Assembly: GCA_964401335.1 (NCBI GenBank)
Contig: CAYNYK010000004.1
Coordinates: 26,039-90,038 of the forward strand
Source of the DNA: JAAYCU01 sp964401335
GTDB taxonomy: Bacteria; Planctomycetota; Phycisphaerae; UBA1845; PWPN01
Reading direction: 5' to 3'
DNA: 64,000 bases
The notes beneath the pieces were generated by a model. The model was not told the DNA's origin. It ran no database searches and was given only the letters and a program-made list of their open reading frames with translations. How positions within the stretch are numbered: the stretch's first letter is position 1; each line of letters starts with the position of its first letter. A program made the position numbers and the translations under genes. Of the stretch, positions 54,280 through 62,566 are shown piece after piece.

Positions 54280-54666
54280 GATTTTGGCCCTCCGGTGGTG
54301 ACGGCCATGCCGGACATGGGCGGGGGCCTGGCCGTCCGCATCCCCACGCGTAGATTGTACCATTGGGCGGGCAGGCCATCAAGTTTTTTTTACCCCTTGC
54401 CTGGGTCGGGCTGTGGCGGGCAAGCAAGGGTCTCGTCTACCAGCCCGGGTGCGAAACGGGGACGCTAGTATATCCTGTGGCCCCGGCAGGGGCCTGGGAA
54501 GAGAGCCCCGGGTGGAGCGAAGCGCAACCCGGGGATATGATGTTTCCTCAGCCGATAAACCCTGAAAGGGTGATGGATATTTCCGCCGCCCCCGTGGGGG
54601 GCTTGCTGTCCGCAGAGAATCACCCGACCCCGGATTCCGCTGCGCTTCATCCGGGGCTTCATTCCG
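54280..54666. other. repeat-rich intergenic region
   Basis: Holds no gene. 54479-54494 is a small GGCCCC/GGGGCC hairpin, and two family E hairpins follow at 54506-54534 and 54628-54656. The rest is GC-rich filler. Confidence 0.5.
54506..54656. repeat. inverted pair of family E hairpins
   Basis: Two 29-base hairpins in opposite orientation. The left one has arms CCCCGGGT/ACCCGGGG (54506-54513 with 54527-54534). The right one has CCCCGGAT/ATCCGGGG (54628-54635 with 54649-54656). Once inverted, the right copy matches the left with paired changes in both arms, so the stem is preserved. A longer relative is at 8798-8846. Confidence 0.75.
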
Positions 54667-56085
54667 TCACCCTTCGCTTGGGGTGTTTCGAGGGGCGGTA
54701 ACGAGGGGATCGCAAGCTTCGATTTCGGCAAGGCGGTTCATCCTGCCGAGCAAGCGAACATGGTTTTTGCGCGTGGTAACGGTGGCGACATGGTCGGGGC
54801 CGAAGGCTTTTTCATAAATGTCCCGAGCCTGGCGATAGAGGGGCTCGGCTTCGGTGAACTTCTTTTCCTGAACAAGCAACAACGCGTAATTGTTCAGCAT
54901 GGCGGCCCTGGCGGGATGATCGGGGCCAAGTTGCTTTTCAGCGATTTGCAGGGCCCGGCAATACAGGGGTTCAGCCTCGCCGGTACGGCCGCTAAGCCGA
55001 TAGACCTCGGCCAAGGCATTCAACGTCACAGCCACATCCGGATGATCGTTACCATAGACCCGCTGACGAATGGACAAGGCCCGCTGGAGTAGTTTCTCGG
55101 CCTTGTCATGGCGTTTCTGCAGACGATAGACGGCCGCCAGGTTGGCCAGATCCACGGCGGTGGCCTCATGCTCAGGACCGAGGGTTTCCTCGTCAATCGC
55201 CAAGGCCTTCTGATAAAGCACCTCGGCCTTATCCAACTCCCCACGACCTTTGTAAAGCAAGGCGAGGTTATTGACGACGGCGGCCACTTCCGGGTGGTGG
55301 TGGGTGCCGAAATGTTCGCGACGGATTTCCAGGGCACGGACGAGGAGTAATTCGGCCTCGTCATGGCGGCCAAGCACACGGCACACCTCACCATAACTGT
55401 TGAGACTGTCGGCCACATCGAGGTGATTCCGCCCCAGAGCCCGTTCGCGAATGGCCAAGGCCCGTTGAAGTAAAGGTTCGGCAGCGGCGTATCGACCTTG
55501 CCGCCGGTAAAGGTCGGCCAAATTGTTCAGGGCGGTGGCCACGTCGGGATGGTCATGGCCACAGGCGCTTTCATAGATGGCGATGGCCCTTTGATAAAGG
55601 GGCTCGGCCGCGAAGACCTCGCCACGATCCTTGTGCAGGGTCGCCAGGTTATTCAGGGTGACGGCCACATGCGGATGATCGGGGCCAAGGGTTTGCTCGC
55701 GAATGCTCAAGGACCTTTCGTATAGCGGTTCGGCCTCGCCATAGCGGCCGAGGTGGCGGTAATACTCGGCCAGATTATTCAGGCTGGTCGCCAGTCGTGA
55801 ATCAAACGGCCCGAAGGTTTCGGCCAACTGAATGGTGGTTTGCATCAGCCGTTCGGCCTGTGCGTATTTCCCCTGCGTAAAATATAAAATGCCCGCCTCG
55901 TCACAAGCCTTCCACAATGCGTCCAGCGGATCGGCCGACTCGTGAAGGAACAATTTCAATAAGGCGGGCTCCTCCTCGATGCGCTCTTCGAGGTCTGTCG
56001 ACTCCCCTTGGTCCGGACGAACGCCGGCATCACCCCGCGGGTCGACCGAACCCTGCATTTCAGCTTGACTTGGTTCTTGCGTCAT
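54667..56085 (-). CDS. kinesin-light-chain-type TPR protein
   Basis: A 472-residue protein with about nine 42-residue TPRs of the kinesin light chain type. Examples are AEPLYERSLSIREQTLGPDH, AEPLLQRALAIRERALGRNH and AEPLYCRALQIAEKQLGPDH, with NNLA(D/T)LY in each second helix. The N-terminal ~50 residues are acidic (DLEERIEEEPALL). There is no kinase, NB-ARC or caspase domain and no signal peptide, so it is a cytoplasmic protein-binding scaffold whose partner is unknown. Such repeats spread easily by recombination. Its stop is 96 bases upstream of the nfi gene's 3' end on the same strand. Confidence 0.85.
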   Translation of the reverse strand: MTQEPSQAEMQGSVDPRGDAGVRPDQGESTDLEERIEEEPALLKLFLHESADPLDALWKACDEAGILYFTQGKYAQAERLMQTTIQLAETFGPFDSRLATSLNNLAEYYRHLGRYGEAEPLYERSLSIREQTLGPDHPHVAVTLNNLATLHKDRGEVFAAEPLYQRAIAIYESACGHDHPDVATALNNLADLYRRQGRYAAAEPLLQRALAIRERALGRNHLDVADSLNSYGEVCRVLGRHDEAELLLVRALEIRREHFGTHHHPEVAAVVNNLALLYKGRGELDKAEVLYQKALAIDEETLGPEHEATAVDLANLAAVYRLQKRHDKAEKLLQRALSIRQRVYGNDHPDVAVTLNALAEVYRLSGRTGEAEPLYCRALQIAEKQLGPDHPARAAMLNNYALLLVQEKKFTEAEPLYRQARDIYEKAFGPDHVATVTTRKNHVRLLGRMNRLAEIEACDPLVTAPRNTPSEG

Positions 56086-56180
56086 CTTTTCCCGACCGGT
56101 TCATGCCACGTATCGATCCGCACAACAAATCAATGAATGATACGAAAAACCAGTATAGCCCGGCCTTGGCAACACTTCCA

Positions 56181-56858
56181 TCAGAAATCGTGACGATGAC
56201 GAGTTACGAGAATATGGGCCTGGCGCGTGGGTTCAGGCAGACGGTAGCGCCGCACGCAGGCCATCACGACCCGGACGGCATCATCGAGGGTCACGCGATG
56301 GCCACAACTAACGAAAACCGGCTTGACACCGGGTTGAGTACGAAGAACGGCACCGATAATCTCCTCACGGTCGATAAGCGGACAGGATCCGCCGGCCCGG
56401 GCCGGAGGGTCATTGTGTGTCCCGCAAAGCCGGCTTTTTGCGCAGCCTATGGTAGGACGATCCATGAGCAGACCGACATGGGCGGCCAGTCCCATGCGCC
56501 GAGGATGGGCCGCACCTTGAGCATCAAAGATGAAAACGTCCGGTATGTGTTTGAGCTTGCGAATAGCGGCAAGCACGGCCGGCGCTTCTCGGAAACTCAA
56601 CAGGCCCGGCACATAAGGAAAACGGGTTTGCCGCCAGGCTAAGGCCTGCTCGATCACACGGCCTTCTTGCACATCATAGATCACAACACCGCCGAGACAT
56701 CGGCGACCGTCGGCACTGAATGCCAGATCGGCTCCCCCGACAAGACGAACATCGGATGGTAGTGGCTCACGACGAATAAGCTCGGCGAGATGTCGCTGAA
56801 GGCGAATAGCCGCCTTGGGCGTCATAGACCAGCGATGAAGAGGCGGAGGCAGTTTCAT
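56181..56858 (-). CDS. nfi: endonuclease V
   Basis: A 225-residue protein with Endo V landmarks: LVGGADLAFSADGRRCLGGVVIYD (first Asp of the metal site), FPYVPGLLSFREAP (wedge and catalytic Glu), DVFIFDAQGAAHPRRMGLAAHVG and CAKSRLCG. The usual DGxGxxHPR is AQGAAHPRR here, a Gly-to-Ala change. It nicks DNA next to deoxyinosine and other deaminated bases. Its start overlaps the stop of the PEP-CTERM gene (ATGA), so the two are translated together. Confidence 0.9.
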   Translation of the reverse strand: MKLPPPLHRWSMTPKAAIRLQRHLAELIRREPLPSDVRLVGGADLAFSADGRRCLGGVVIYDVQEGRVIEQALAWRQTRFPYVPGLLSFREAPAVLAAIRKLKHIPDVFIFDAQGAAHPRRMGLAAHVGLLMDRPTIGCAKSRLCGTHNDPPARAGGSCPLIDREEIIGAVLRTQPGVKPVFVSCGHRVTLDDAVRVVMACVRRYRLPEPTRQAHILVTRHRHDF

Positions 56859-57571
56859 GGATTTCGGCCGGGATTACCGGAGTTCATACGTCGCTTGGGC
56901 CATATTGTGAACAACAGCATAGCCAAGGGCAGCCCGCCAGGCTCGGGGGCGTGTCGGCCGATTTCCAGATCGTCCAGCCCGAAGTCTTCTCCGGCTTGGA
57001 CCTCCAGGCAAATACGCCGGATTTCTTCATCGCGGGCGCACATACCCAACCAACGCCGAAAGCCAGCGGTCGCCACCGGCGGAATCGTACAGGTTGTTTC
57101 CCTGACCGTCCCTTGCACGGTCAACCGGGCGGACGACTCCACTCCCATCAGCGCAAAACCCAGGCTATTGACCGGCTGGATCATATCGATCCATAGTTGG
57201 GTTGTGCCATTGCGCGACGCTCCGATGTAAACGGCCAAAGAATCCGATACAGGCTGCACACCGGCAACCGGACCCTGTCGAGCCTCGACTTTCGCGGAAA
57301 TGGGTTTGACCGAAAAATAAAAACCGCCAAGATCGTAAACGCTTAGATCTTGTCCGGAAGACAAATGGTCGAAATGATGCTGCGATAGAATCAGCGGAGC
57401 AATGGATTGCACGTAATTCGCAGGTTTGGTGATGTCGCCGGCGCTATTCGCCTTTCCAACCCAAAAGTCAACGGCCGCCGTCGCGGATATCACCGGCAAA
57501 ATCAGTAGTAAACCGGTCGCACAAAGAAAATCGGAAAATCGCCCGATGAAGGAAAAGCGGAGAGGATGCAT
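56855..57571 (-). CDS. PEP-CTERM exported protein
   Basis: A 238-residue protein with a signal peptide (FLCATGLLLILPVISATAAV), a beta-rich body (VYIGASRNGTTQLWIDMIQPVNSLGF, ICLEVQAGEDFGLDDLEIG) and a C-terminal PEP-CTERM-like tail (APEPGGLPLAMLLFTIWPKRR). The pattern GEDFGLDDLEIG at the end of the body is typical of small planctomycetal PEP-CTERM proteins. It overlaps nfi by four bases, an odd pairing of a surface protein with a DNA-repair enzyme. The surface role is unknown. Confidence 0.75.
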   Translation of the reverse strand: MHPLRFSFIGRFSDFLCATGLLLILPVISATAAVDFWVGKANSAGDITKPANYVQSIAPLILSQHHFDHLSSGQDLSVYDLGGFYFSVKPISAKVEARQGPVAGVQPVSDSLAVYIGASRNGTTQLWIDMIQPVNSLGFALMGVESSARLTVQGTVRETTCTIPPVATAGFRRWLGMCARDEEIRRICLEVQAGEDFGLDDLEIGRHAPEPGGLPLAMLLFTIWPKRRMNSGNPGRNP

Positions 57572-58045
57572 AAAACACTGATCCGGAAAAAAGCTCGTCA
57601 GAAATCATCCACCACATGGGGATCAACGCGCATTTTCCAAAATCTGCATCCGTGCAATTTGCCTAAGGCTCTCTTTGGGTTAAAGTCCCTGATGCGCAAA
57701 AAAAGAGAAGCGTTTGCCACGCCTCTCTTCCCCAGCTTCTTTCCCGATTCTCTCTCGCTTCTTTCCTATCCTCTTTCGCTTCTTTCCCGAATCTCTGCTT
57801 CTTTCCTCTTGCGCTTCTTTCCCTGAAACTTCAGTGCTTCCTTACTTCTTCGCACCCTCTCATTGATCCATGTAGGTGAAGCCGGGGTTGTACCTACATG
57901 AATCTGATATTGATTATACAATACCCTCAAGGGGATGCAAGCCTAAAAAAGGGGCAAAATGAAAAAAACTATTCTTTTATAAAAAGCCTGACTAGAAACA
58001 CTTTCAAAACTCATAAGTCTTTTTATAATATGATGTTATGCACAG
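57572..58045. other. intergenic region with pyrimidine-rich direct repeats and a hairpin
   Basis: No gene. GCTTCTTTCC occurs five times at roughly 20-base steps between about 57728 and 57825, in a C/T-rich tract. A 9-bp inverted repeat (CATGTAGGT at 57869-57877 with ACCTACATG at 57892-57900) follows. The rest, 57910-58045, is A/T-rich. Confidence 0.5.
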
Positions 58046-58648
58046 CTAAAGGTTGCTTTTTGTTTCATGGTGTATAACAAACCGGTGCCCTAGCTGAAAA
58101 TATCGGATGACGGTTGCCGCGGCCAGGATTGAGGCAGCCCACCATAAAACAACCGGTAATCTTTGCAGAGAGTGCGGCAAATCCGGCGAGAGGAGGATAG
58201 CCATAATCATGAGCAACTGAGTCAGGGTGCACCATTTACCCACTTTGCGAGGATCGATGTAGATTCGCGATGTTGAAAAATAGATCACGCAAAAACCGAT
58301 TACCACGATCAGATCCTTACCAATGGCGATAATCGCAACCTCGGCGGGCAGCAAGGCCCCTTCCACGTGCGTGCCTTGATGAGCGAGCAGGATAACCGAA
58401 AAAAAGATAAGTATTTTGTCGGCCAGCGGATCAAGAATTTTCCCCGCGGCGGATTCGGCGTTGAGTTTTCGAGCCAGGTAACCGTCAAGTCCATCGGTAA
58501 CGGCCATCACCGCAAAAATAATCAACGCAGTCCAGCGAGCCCAATCGGACCAGACAGGATCCTGCAAATGCATCAAAACCATAACGAAGGGTACGACCAG
58601 AATAATGCGGGTCAGGGTAACGCGGTTGGGCCATGATATTTTATACAT
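58046..58648 (-). CDS. pgsA: CDP-diacylglycerol-glycerol-3-phosphate 3-phosphatidyltransferase
   Basis: A 200-residue membrane enzyme. It begins SWPNRVTLTRIILVVPFVM as PgsA proteins do and has the CDP-alcohol phosphatidyltransferase motif in DGLDGYLARKLN followed by AAGKILDPLADK. About five membrane helices are present. PgsA transfers glycerol-3-phosphate to CDP-diacylglycerol, the committed step to phosphatidylglycerol. The C-terminus is short. It is divergent from the cupin gene. A related CDP-alcohol transferase with another acceptor remains possible. Confidence 0.85.
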   Translation of the reverse strand: MYKISWPNRVTLTRIILVVPFVMVLMHLQDPVWSDWARWTALIIFAVMAVTDGLDGYLARKLNAESAAGKILDPLADKILIFFSVILLAHQGTHVEGALLPAEVAIIAIGKDLIVVIGFCVIYFSTSRIYIDPRKVGKWCTLTQLLMIMAILLSPDLPHSLQRLPVVLWWAASILAAATVIRYFQLGHRFVIHHETKSNL

Positions 58649-58832
58649 ACCCGTTGATCACTTTAAGTACGCGCTGTGGTGTAGCCGTCATTCAATTCCC
58701 TCAAGTGCGGGAAACCCTCCGAACACCCTACCCGGGTCATTTCTTGACACTCCCCCCGCCAAAGCATATACAGGGGTCGAGGCGGGGGCAAGGCATGAAA
58801 ACCGGCCGTCGATCATACCTGGAGAATTAACC

Positions 58833-59282
58833 ATGCGGATCGTGGACCTGAAAGAGGTGGAAGGTCGAACTTATCCTGCCCGGCGACGAACACAAAATCT
58901 TGTGGGCGGAGCCTCGCCGATCAAGTGCATGAACTTCTGCGTCGGTTACGTTACCCTGGAGCCCAAAGGCGGACAGGTTCCCTGGCATAATCAGCAACAG
59001 GAAGAGGTCTATTTTATCATCGAGGGCACGGGGCAAATGTGTGTCGGGAATCAGATGCGCACGATGACCGACGGACAGATCGTGGAGATTCCGCCGGGCG
59101 AGTTTCATCAGATCACGAATATCGGCGAAACGCCCTTAAAGATGATTTACGTGTACGGGCCGGCCGGCGATGTCGCCCACTGGCGTCAGGAATTGGAGGG
59201 CACGCTCCCCAAGGCAGGGGTGGAAGCCCCCCCGCTGCCGATTGGCGCGTGGCCACAGTGTACGGAAAAACCCAAGGCATGA
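58833..59282 (+). CDS. cupin-domain protein
   Basis: 149 residues from the ATG at 58833 (GGAG ribosome site). A single cupin barrel: VPWHNQQQEEVYFIIEGTGQM provides the first metal-type motif (one His, Gln, Glu), and IPPGEFHQITNIGETPLKMIYVYG provides the second. Cupins of this kind bind small sugars or metals and often act with sugar oxidoreductases. The next gene, 25 bases downstream, is a Gfo/Idh/MocA oxidoreductase, so a shared sugar pathway is likely. Confidence 0.8.
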   Translation: MRIVDLKEVEGRTYPARRRTQNLVGGASPIKCMNFCVGYVTLEPKGGQVPWHNQQQEEVYFIIEGTGQMCVGNQMRTMTDGQIVEIPPGEFHQITNIGETPLKMIYVYGPAGDVAHWRQELEGTLPKAGVEAPPLPIGAWPQCTEKPKA

Positions 59283-59307
59283 ATTCGAAAAAAAGGATTG
59301 GTTGTTG

Positions 59308-60465
59308 ATGTCGGGTATTCAGATTCACAAAGTCGGCATTATCATGAACGGCGTAACCGGACGTATGGGCACTCATCAGCATCTCGAGCGCTCCATTATG
59401 GCGATTCGAAAACAAGGCGGGCTGCGGATTTCGGAGGACGAGATCATCATGCCTGAACCGCTGCTGGTAGGTCGTAATGCGCATAAGCTGGCGAAACTGG
59501 CCGCCTGGGCCGGGGTGGAGAAGTGGAGCACCGACGTGGATGCTGCTCTGGCCGACAAACAATACACAGTCTATTTCGATGCCCAAGCCACCGATCGCCG
59601 CGCGGAATGGGTCAGGAAGGCCATCGCCGCAGGCAAACATATTTATTGTGAAAAACCTACCGCTCTATCAACTCGGGATGCCCTCGAGCTGCATACCTTG
59701 GCCGAGAAAGCCGGTGTCCGACACGGCGTTGTCCAGGACAAGCTTTGGTTACCGGGCATCATGAAGCTCAAAACTCTGGTTGATATGGGTTTTTTCGGGC
59801 GGATTTTCGCAGTCCGTGGAGAGTTCGGCTACTGGGTCTTCGAAGGAGACACTATTCCCGGTCAACGCCCTTCCTGGAACTATCGTAAGGAAGACGGCGG
59901 TGGGATTATTTTTGATATGCTCTGCCATTGGCGCTATGTACTGGACAACGTACTCGGCGCGGTACGCTCCGTTTCGTGTCTAGGTGCCACACATATTCAC
60001 CAGCGTTGGGATGAGCATGGCCAACCATATACCTGCACAGCCGATGACTCGGTTTACGCCACTTTTCTTCTGGACGGCGATATTGTCGCCCATTTTAACT
60101 CATCCTGGTGTGTGCGGGTGCGTCGGGACGATCTGTTAACCATCCAGGTGGACGGGACCAAAGGGTCGGCCGTGGCAGGCTTACGGCAATGCCTGATCCA
60201 ACCCTTGGCCGCTACTCCCGCGCCTGTATGGAACCCGGACATTGATAGTCCGCTCAATTATTACGATACCTGGTCACCAATGCCTACGAACATGAAATAC
60301 GACAACGCCTTCAAAGTACAATGGGAGCTTTTCCTGCGGCACGTAGTCAAGGGTGATCCTTTCCGTTGGAACCTTCTGGAAGGAGCCAAAGGTGTGCAAT
60401 TGGCGGAGTTGGGCCTGGAATCGTGGAAACAACGCCGCTGGTTGGATATACCGGATTTGGTTTAA
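59308..60465 (+). CDS. Gfo/Idh/MocA-family oxidoreductase (cytoplasmic)
   Basis: 385 residues with no signal peptide. The N-terminal Rossmann domain (KVGIIMNGVTGRMGTHQHL) carries a GxxGxxG-like loop, followed by AAGKHIYCEKPTALSTRDAL with the conserved EKP. The substrate domain has GGGIIFDMLCHWRYVLDNV, with an Asp-x-x-x-His arrangement in the catalytic region. It lies between a cupin gene and ribF. Likely an NAD(P)-dependent sugar or inositol dehydrogenase; the substrate is unknown. Confidence 0.85.
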   Translation: MSGIQIHKVGIIMNGVTGRMGTHQHLERSIMAIRKQGGLRISEDEIIMPEPLLVGRNAHKLAKLAAWAGVEKWSTDVDAALADKQYTVYFDAQATDRRAEWVRKAIAAGKHIYCEKPTALSTRDALELHTLAEKAGVRHGVVQDKLWLPGIMKLKTLVDMGFFGRIFAVRGEFGYWVFEGDTIPGQRPSWNYRKEDGGGIIFDMLCHWRYVLDNVLGAVRSVSCLGATHIHQRWDEHGQPYTCTADDSVYATFLLDGDIVAHFNSSWCVRVRRDDLLTIQVDGTKGSAVAGLRQCLIQPLAATPAPVWNPDIDSPLNYYDTWSPMPTNMKYDNAFKVQWELFLRHVVKGDPFRWNLLEGAKGVQLAELGLESWKQRRWLDIPDLV

Positions 60466-60539
60466 TCCGAACATGTATCCGAAACCATTCAGGTTGAGAA
60501 TCAGCTTGCGCGGTTGGTAAATAAGGCCGAGGGTCGGGC

Positions 60540-61505
60540 ATGCAGGTAATCTGGGGTATTGAGTCGGCGAAGTTTTCGGGAGTGGTGCTGACTATTGGCA
60601 ATTTTGACGGGGTACATCGGGGGCACCAGGCCATCCTGGCGACCGCTCGAAAGCGAGCGGACCAGGCCGGAACCCAATTGGTGATAATGACTTTCGATCC
60701 GCACCCGTCCGCCGTGTTGAAACCCGAGCATGCTCCCGAAGCGATTACCCCCCTGCCGGAAAAACTGCGATGTCTGGAGGCCGCCGGCACGGATGTAATT
60801 GTGGTGGTCCGCGCTACGCCCGATTTTCTGAGCATTTCCGCCGAGGATTTTATCTCAAAGCTTATTCTGGAACGCTTCGCCCCCCTAGCAGTCGTGGAGG
60901 GTGCTTCCTTTGGATTTGGGCGAAGACGCCAGGGCGACGTAAGCACGTTGCGGGACGCGGCGGCCCACCATGGCTTTGAGGTAGAAATTGTCGAACCCAT
61001 CAGTATCGCCCTCGGGGGGCATACGGATACGATCATTTCCAGCTCGGTCATAAGACATTTATTGGCTTGCGGAACGGTCGGCCAGGCAGCCTTATGTCTG
61101 GGGCGACCTTACCGGTTATTGGGCCGGGTCGTTAAAGGTGTCGGGCGTGGCCGCCGGTTGGGTGTACCGACGGCCAATATCGGTGTTGAATCACAACTCA
61201 TACCAGCCGAAGGGGTTTATGCGGGACGAACGGACTTTGATGGTCGATTCTTCCCTGCGGCGGTCAGTGTAGGTCGAACTCCCACTTTCGGCGGAACTCG
61301 TCTTGTCGTAGAGGCTCATTTCCCCGGTTTCGAGGGCAATCTATACGGGTCCCAGGTTTATATTGATTTCCTGGCCTGGATACGGCGGCAGGAAAAATTC
61401 GATACGCCAGAAACCCTCTATCGACAAATTCAGCAGGATATTGGCCAAGCTCGCGAGATTGTCCAGGCCTATCCAAATCATCCCAAGCTGAACATAATGG
61501 GATAA
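60540..61505 (+). CDS. ribF: bifunctional riboflavin kinase/FAD synthetase
   Basis: A 321-residue protein. The N-terminal nucleotidyltransferase has LTIGNFDGVHRGHQAIL and FDPHPSAVLKP; the middle has EGASFGFGRRRQGDVSTL and ISSSVIRHLL. The C-terminal flavokinase has GRVVKGVGRGRRLGVPTANI and NLYGSQVYIDFLAWIR. It phosphorylates riboflavin to FMN and then adenylates it to FAD. It lies 74 bases after the oxidoreductase gene, on the same strand. Confidence 0.95.
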   Translation: MQVIWGIESAKFSGVVLTIGNFDGVHRGHQAILATARKRADQAGTQLVIMTFDPHPSAVLKPEHAPEAITPLPEKLRCLEAAGTDVIVVVRATPDFLSISAEDFISKLILERFAPLAVVEGASFGFGRRRQGDVSTLRDAAAHHGFEVEIVEPISIALGGHTDTIISSSVIRHLLACGTVGQAALCLGRPYRLLGRVVKGVGRGRRLGVPTANIGVESQLIPAEGVYAGRTDFDGRFFPAAVSVGRTPTFGGTRLVVEAHFPGFEGNLYGSQVYIDFLAWIRRQEKFDTPETLYRQIQQDIGQAREIVQAYPNHPKLNIMG

Positions 61506-61624
61506 TCGAATCATAAGCATGGGGCTTTTCGCATCTTCTTGTTACGCCGCATATTACGGCAATTGCAGCCCCGGTTCAGAGGTATCTCAAATGGGTTTTT
61601 CATAGTAAAAAGGTTGTTTCAGGC

Positions 61625-61654
61625 TTTGCATGTCCGTGATTTGTCTGCTAGACT
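61625..61654 (+). promoter_or_regulatory. possible promoter of the Hc1-like gene
   Basis: TTTGCA (61625-61630) and TAGACT (61649-61654) with an 18-base spacer. The match is weak. A short GCCGG/CCGGC hairpin followed by TTTT (61724-61741) sits between it and the start codon. Confidence 0.3.
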
Positions 61655-61761
61655 CACCGCACCTGGCGTTGAAAGGTCTAATACCATGCGTTAACCTTTG
61701 TCGGCGCGGGCAAGGATAAGATCGCCGGGTGCCGGCCTTTTAGGGAGTTTATACAGTGCTG

Positions 61762-61935
61762 ATGGAAGAATACGAAAAACTGAAAAGACTTGTTGAACAG
61801 GCTTATGAAGATGTGGCCAAGGCCCAGGGGGGCAACAAGGCGGCGGGTACACGGGTGCGCAAGATGATGCAGGACATCAAAGCGGCCGCCCAGGAAGTGC
61901 GTAAAAAAGTCCTGGAAGTACGTTCGGATAGTTGA
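61762..61935 (+). CDS. Hc1-like histone H1 homologue, tail-less
   Basis: A 57-residue protein (a GTG at 61756 would add two residues). MEEYEKLKRLVEQAYEDV, then QGGNKAAGTRVRKMMQDIKA and AAQEVRKKVLEVRS match the conserved N-terminal half of the Hc1/HctA family. Chlamydial Hc1 condenses DNA with a Lys/Ala/Pro-rich tail, which is absent here. It may bind DNA or act as a small nucleoid or dimerisation protein; only the helical domain is present. The gene is short and easily missed, and its base use is like its neighbours'. Confidence 0.85.
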   Translation: MEEYEKLKRLVEQAYEDVAKAQGGNKAAGTRVRKMMQDIKAAAQEVRKKVLEVRSDS

Positions 61936-62077
61936 GCCGGTTCTTTACTTTCGGGTCACCGGGCTGGTCTGCAACCTCCCCCGAATCGATTTCCAGTGTA
62001 AGGCCTAGCCGGTCTTCGGACAACGGCGTCCTTTAATGATGCGCACAACCCGATATATATAATGACGAGGTTCATGT

Positions 62078-62551
62078 ATGGCCGCTACTGCATTTCTCGA
62101 TCTGAACTCGATCGACCTCAACCGGGTCGTGGCGACGAAGGAGGAAATCTACCGGCGTCTGCCCCACCGTTATGAATTCATGCAGCTTGACCGGATTGTC
62201 TATTTCGACAAGGCGCAGGGGTTGGCCGTCGCCCTGCGGGAGGTGCGCGAGGATGAATTTTGGGTTAAAGGGCATATTCCCGGCCGTCCTTTATTGCCCG
62301 GAGTGTTGATGCTGGAAAGCGCGGCCCATGTCGCCTCTTATTGCTCGCAGGAACTTCGCCCTGACGAGCGGTTTCTTGGTTTCGGCGGAGTGGAAGGCGT
62401 CAAATTCCGCGGCATCGTTCAGCCGCCGGCAAAGATGTATTTTGTCCTGAAAATGGTGGAATGCCGCCCGCGTCGAACCATTGGAGATGCCCAAGGTTTT
62501 GTGGATGGCAAATTGGTTTTCGAGGGGCGAATTATCGGCCTGCCGTTTTGA
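62078..62551 (+). CDS. FabZ-like 3-hydroxyacyl-ACP dehydratase
   Basis: A 157-residue hot-dog-fold protein. It has RRLPHRYEFMQLDRIVYFD, with the FabZ-type catalytic His, and GHIPGRPLLPGVLMLESAAH, with the Glu helix. The C-terminus is shorter than in FabA. It dehydrates 3-hydroxyacyl-ACP in fatty acid synthesis, or is a related hot-dog enzyme. About 140 bases separate it from the Hc1 gene, with a TATATATAAT stretch near 62052. The adjacent fatty-acid genes are absent. Confidence 0.85.
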   Translation: MAATAFLDLNSIDLNRVVATKEEIYRRLPHRYEFMQLDRIVYFDKAQGLAVALREVREDEFWVKGHIPGRPLLPGVLMLESAAHVASYCSQELRPDERFLGFGGVEGVKFRGIVQPPAKMYFVLKMVECRPRRTIGDAQGFVDGKLVFEGRIIGLPF

Positions 62552-62566
62552 GCGCGTTTGACCCGT

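Noticed and set aside
53242..54468. 408-codon plus-strand frame opposite the PEP-CTERM propeller gene
   Set aside because: Gly/Arg/Gln-rich and without motifs. The minus strand has a signal peptide and a PEP-CTERM tail.
57566..57826. 86-codon plus-strand frame in the pyrimidine-rich tract
   Set aside because: It translates a repetitive C/T tract into Ser/Phe/Leu runs and has no ribosome site or homologue-like motif.
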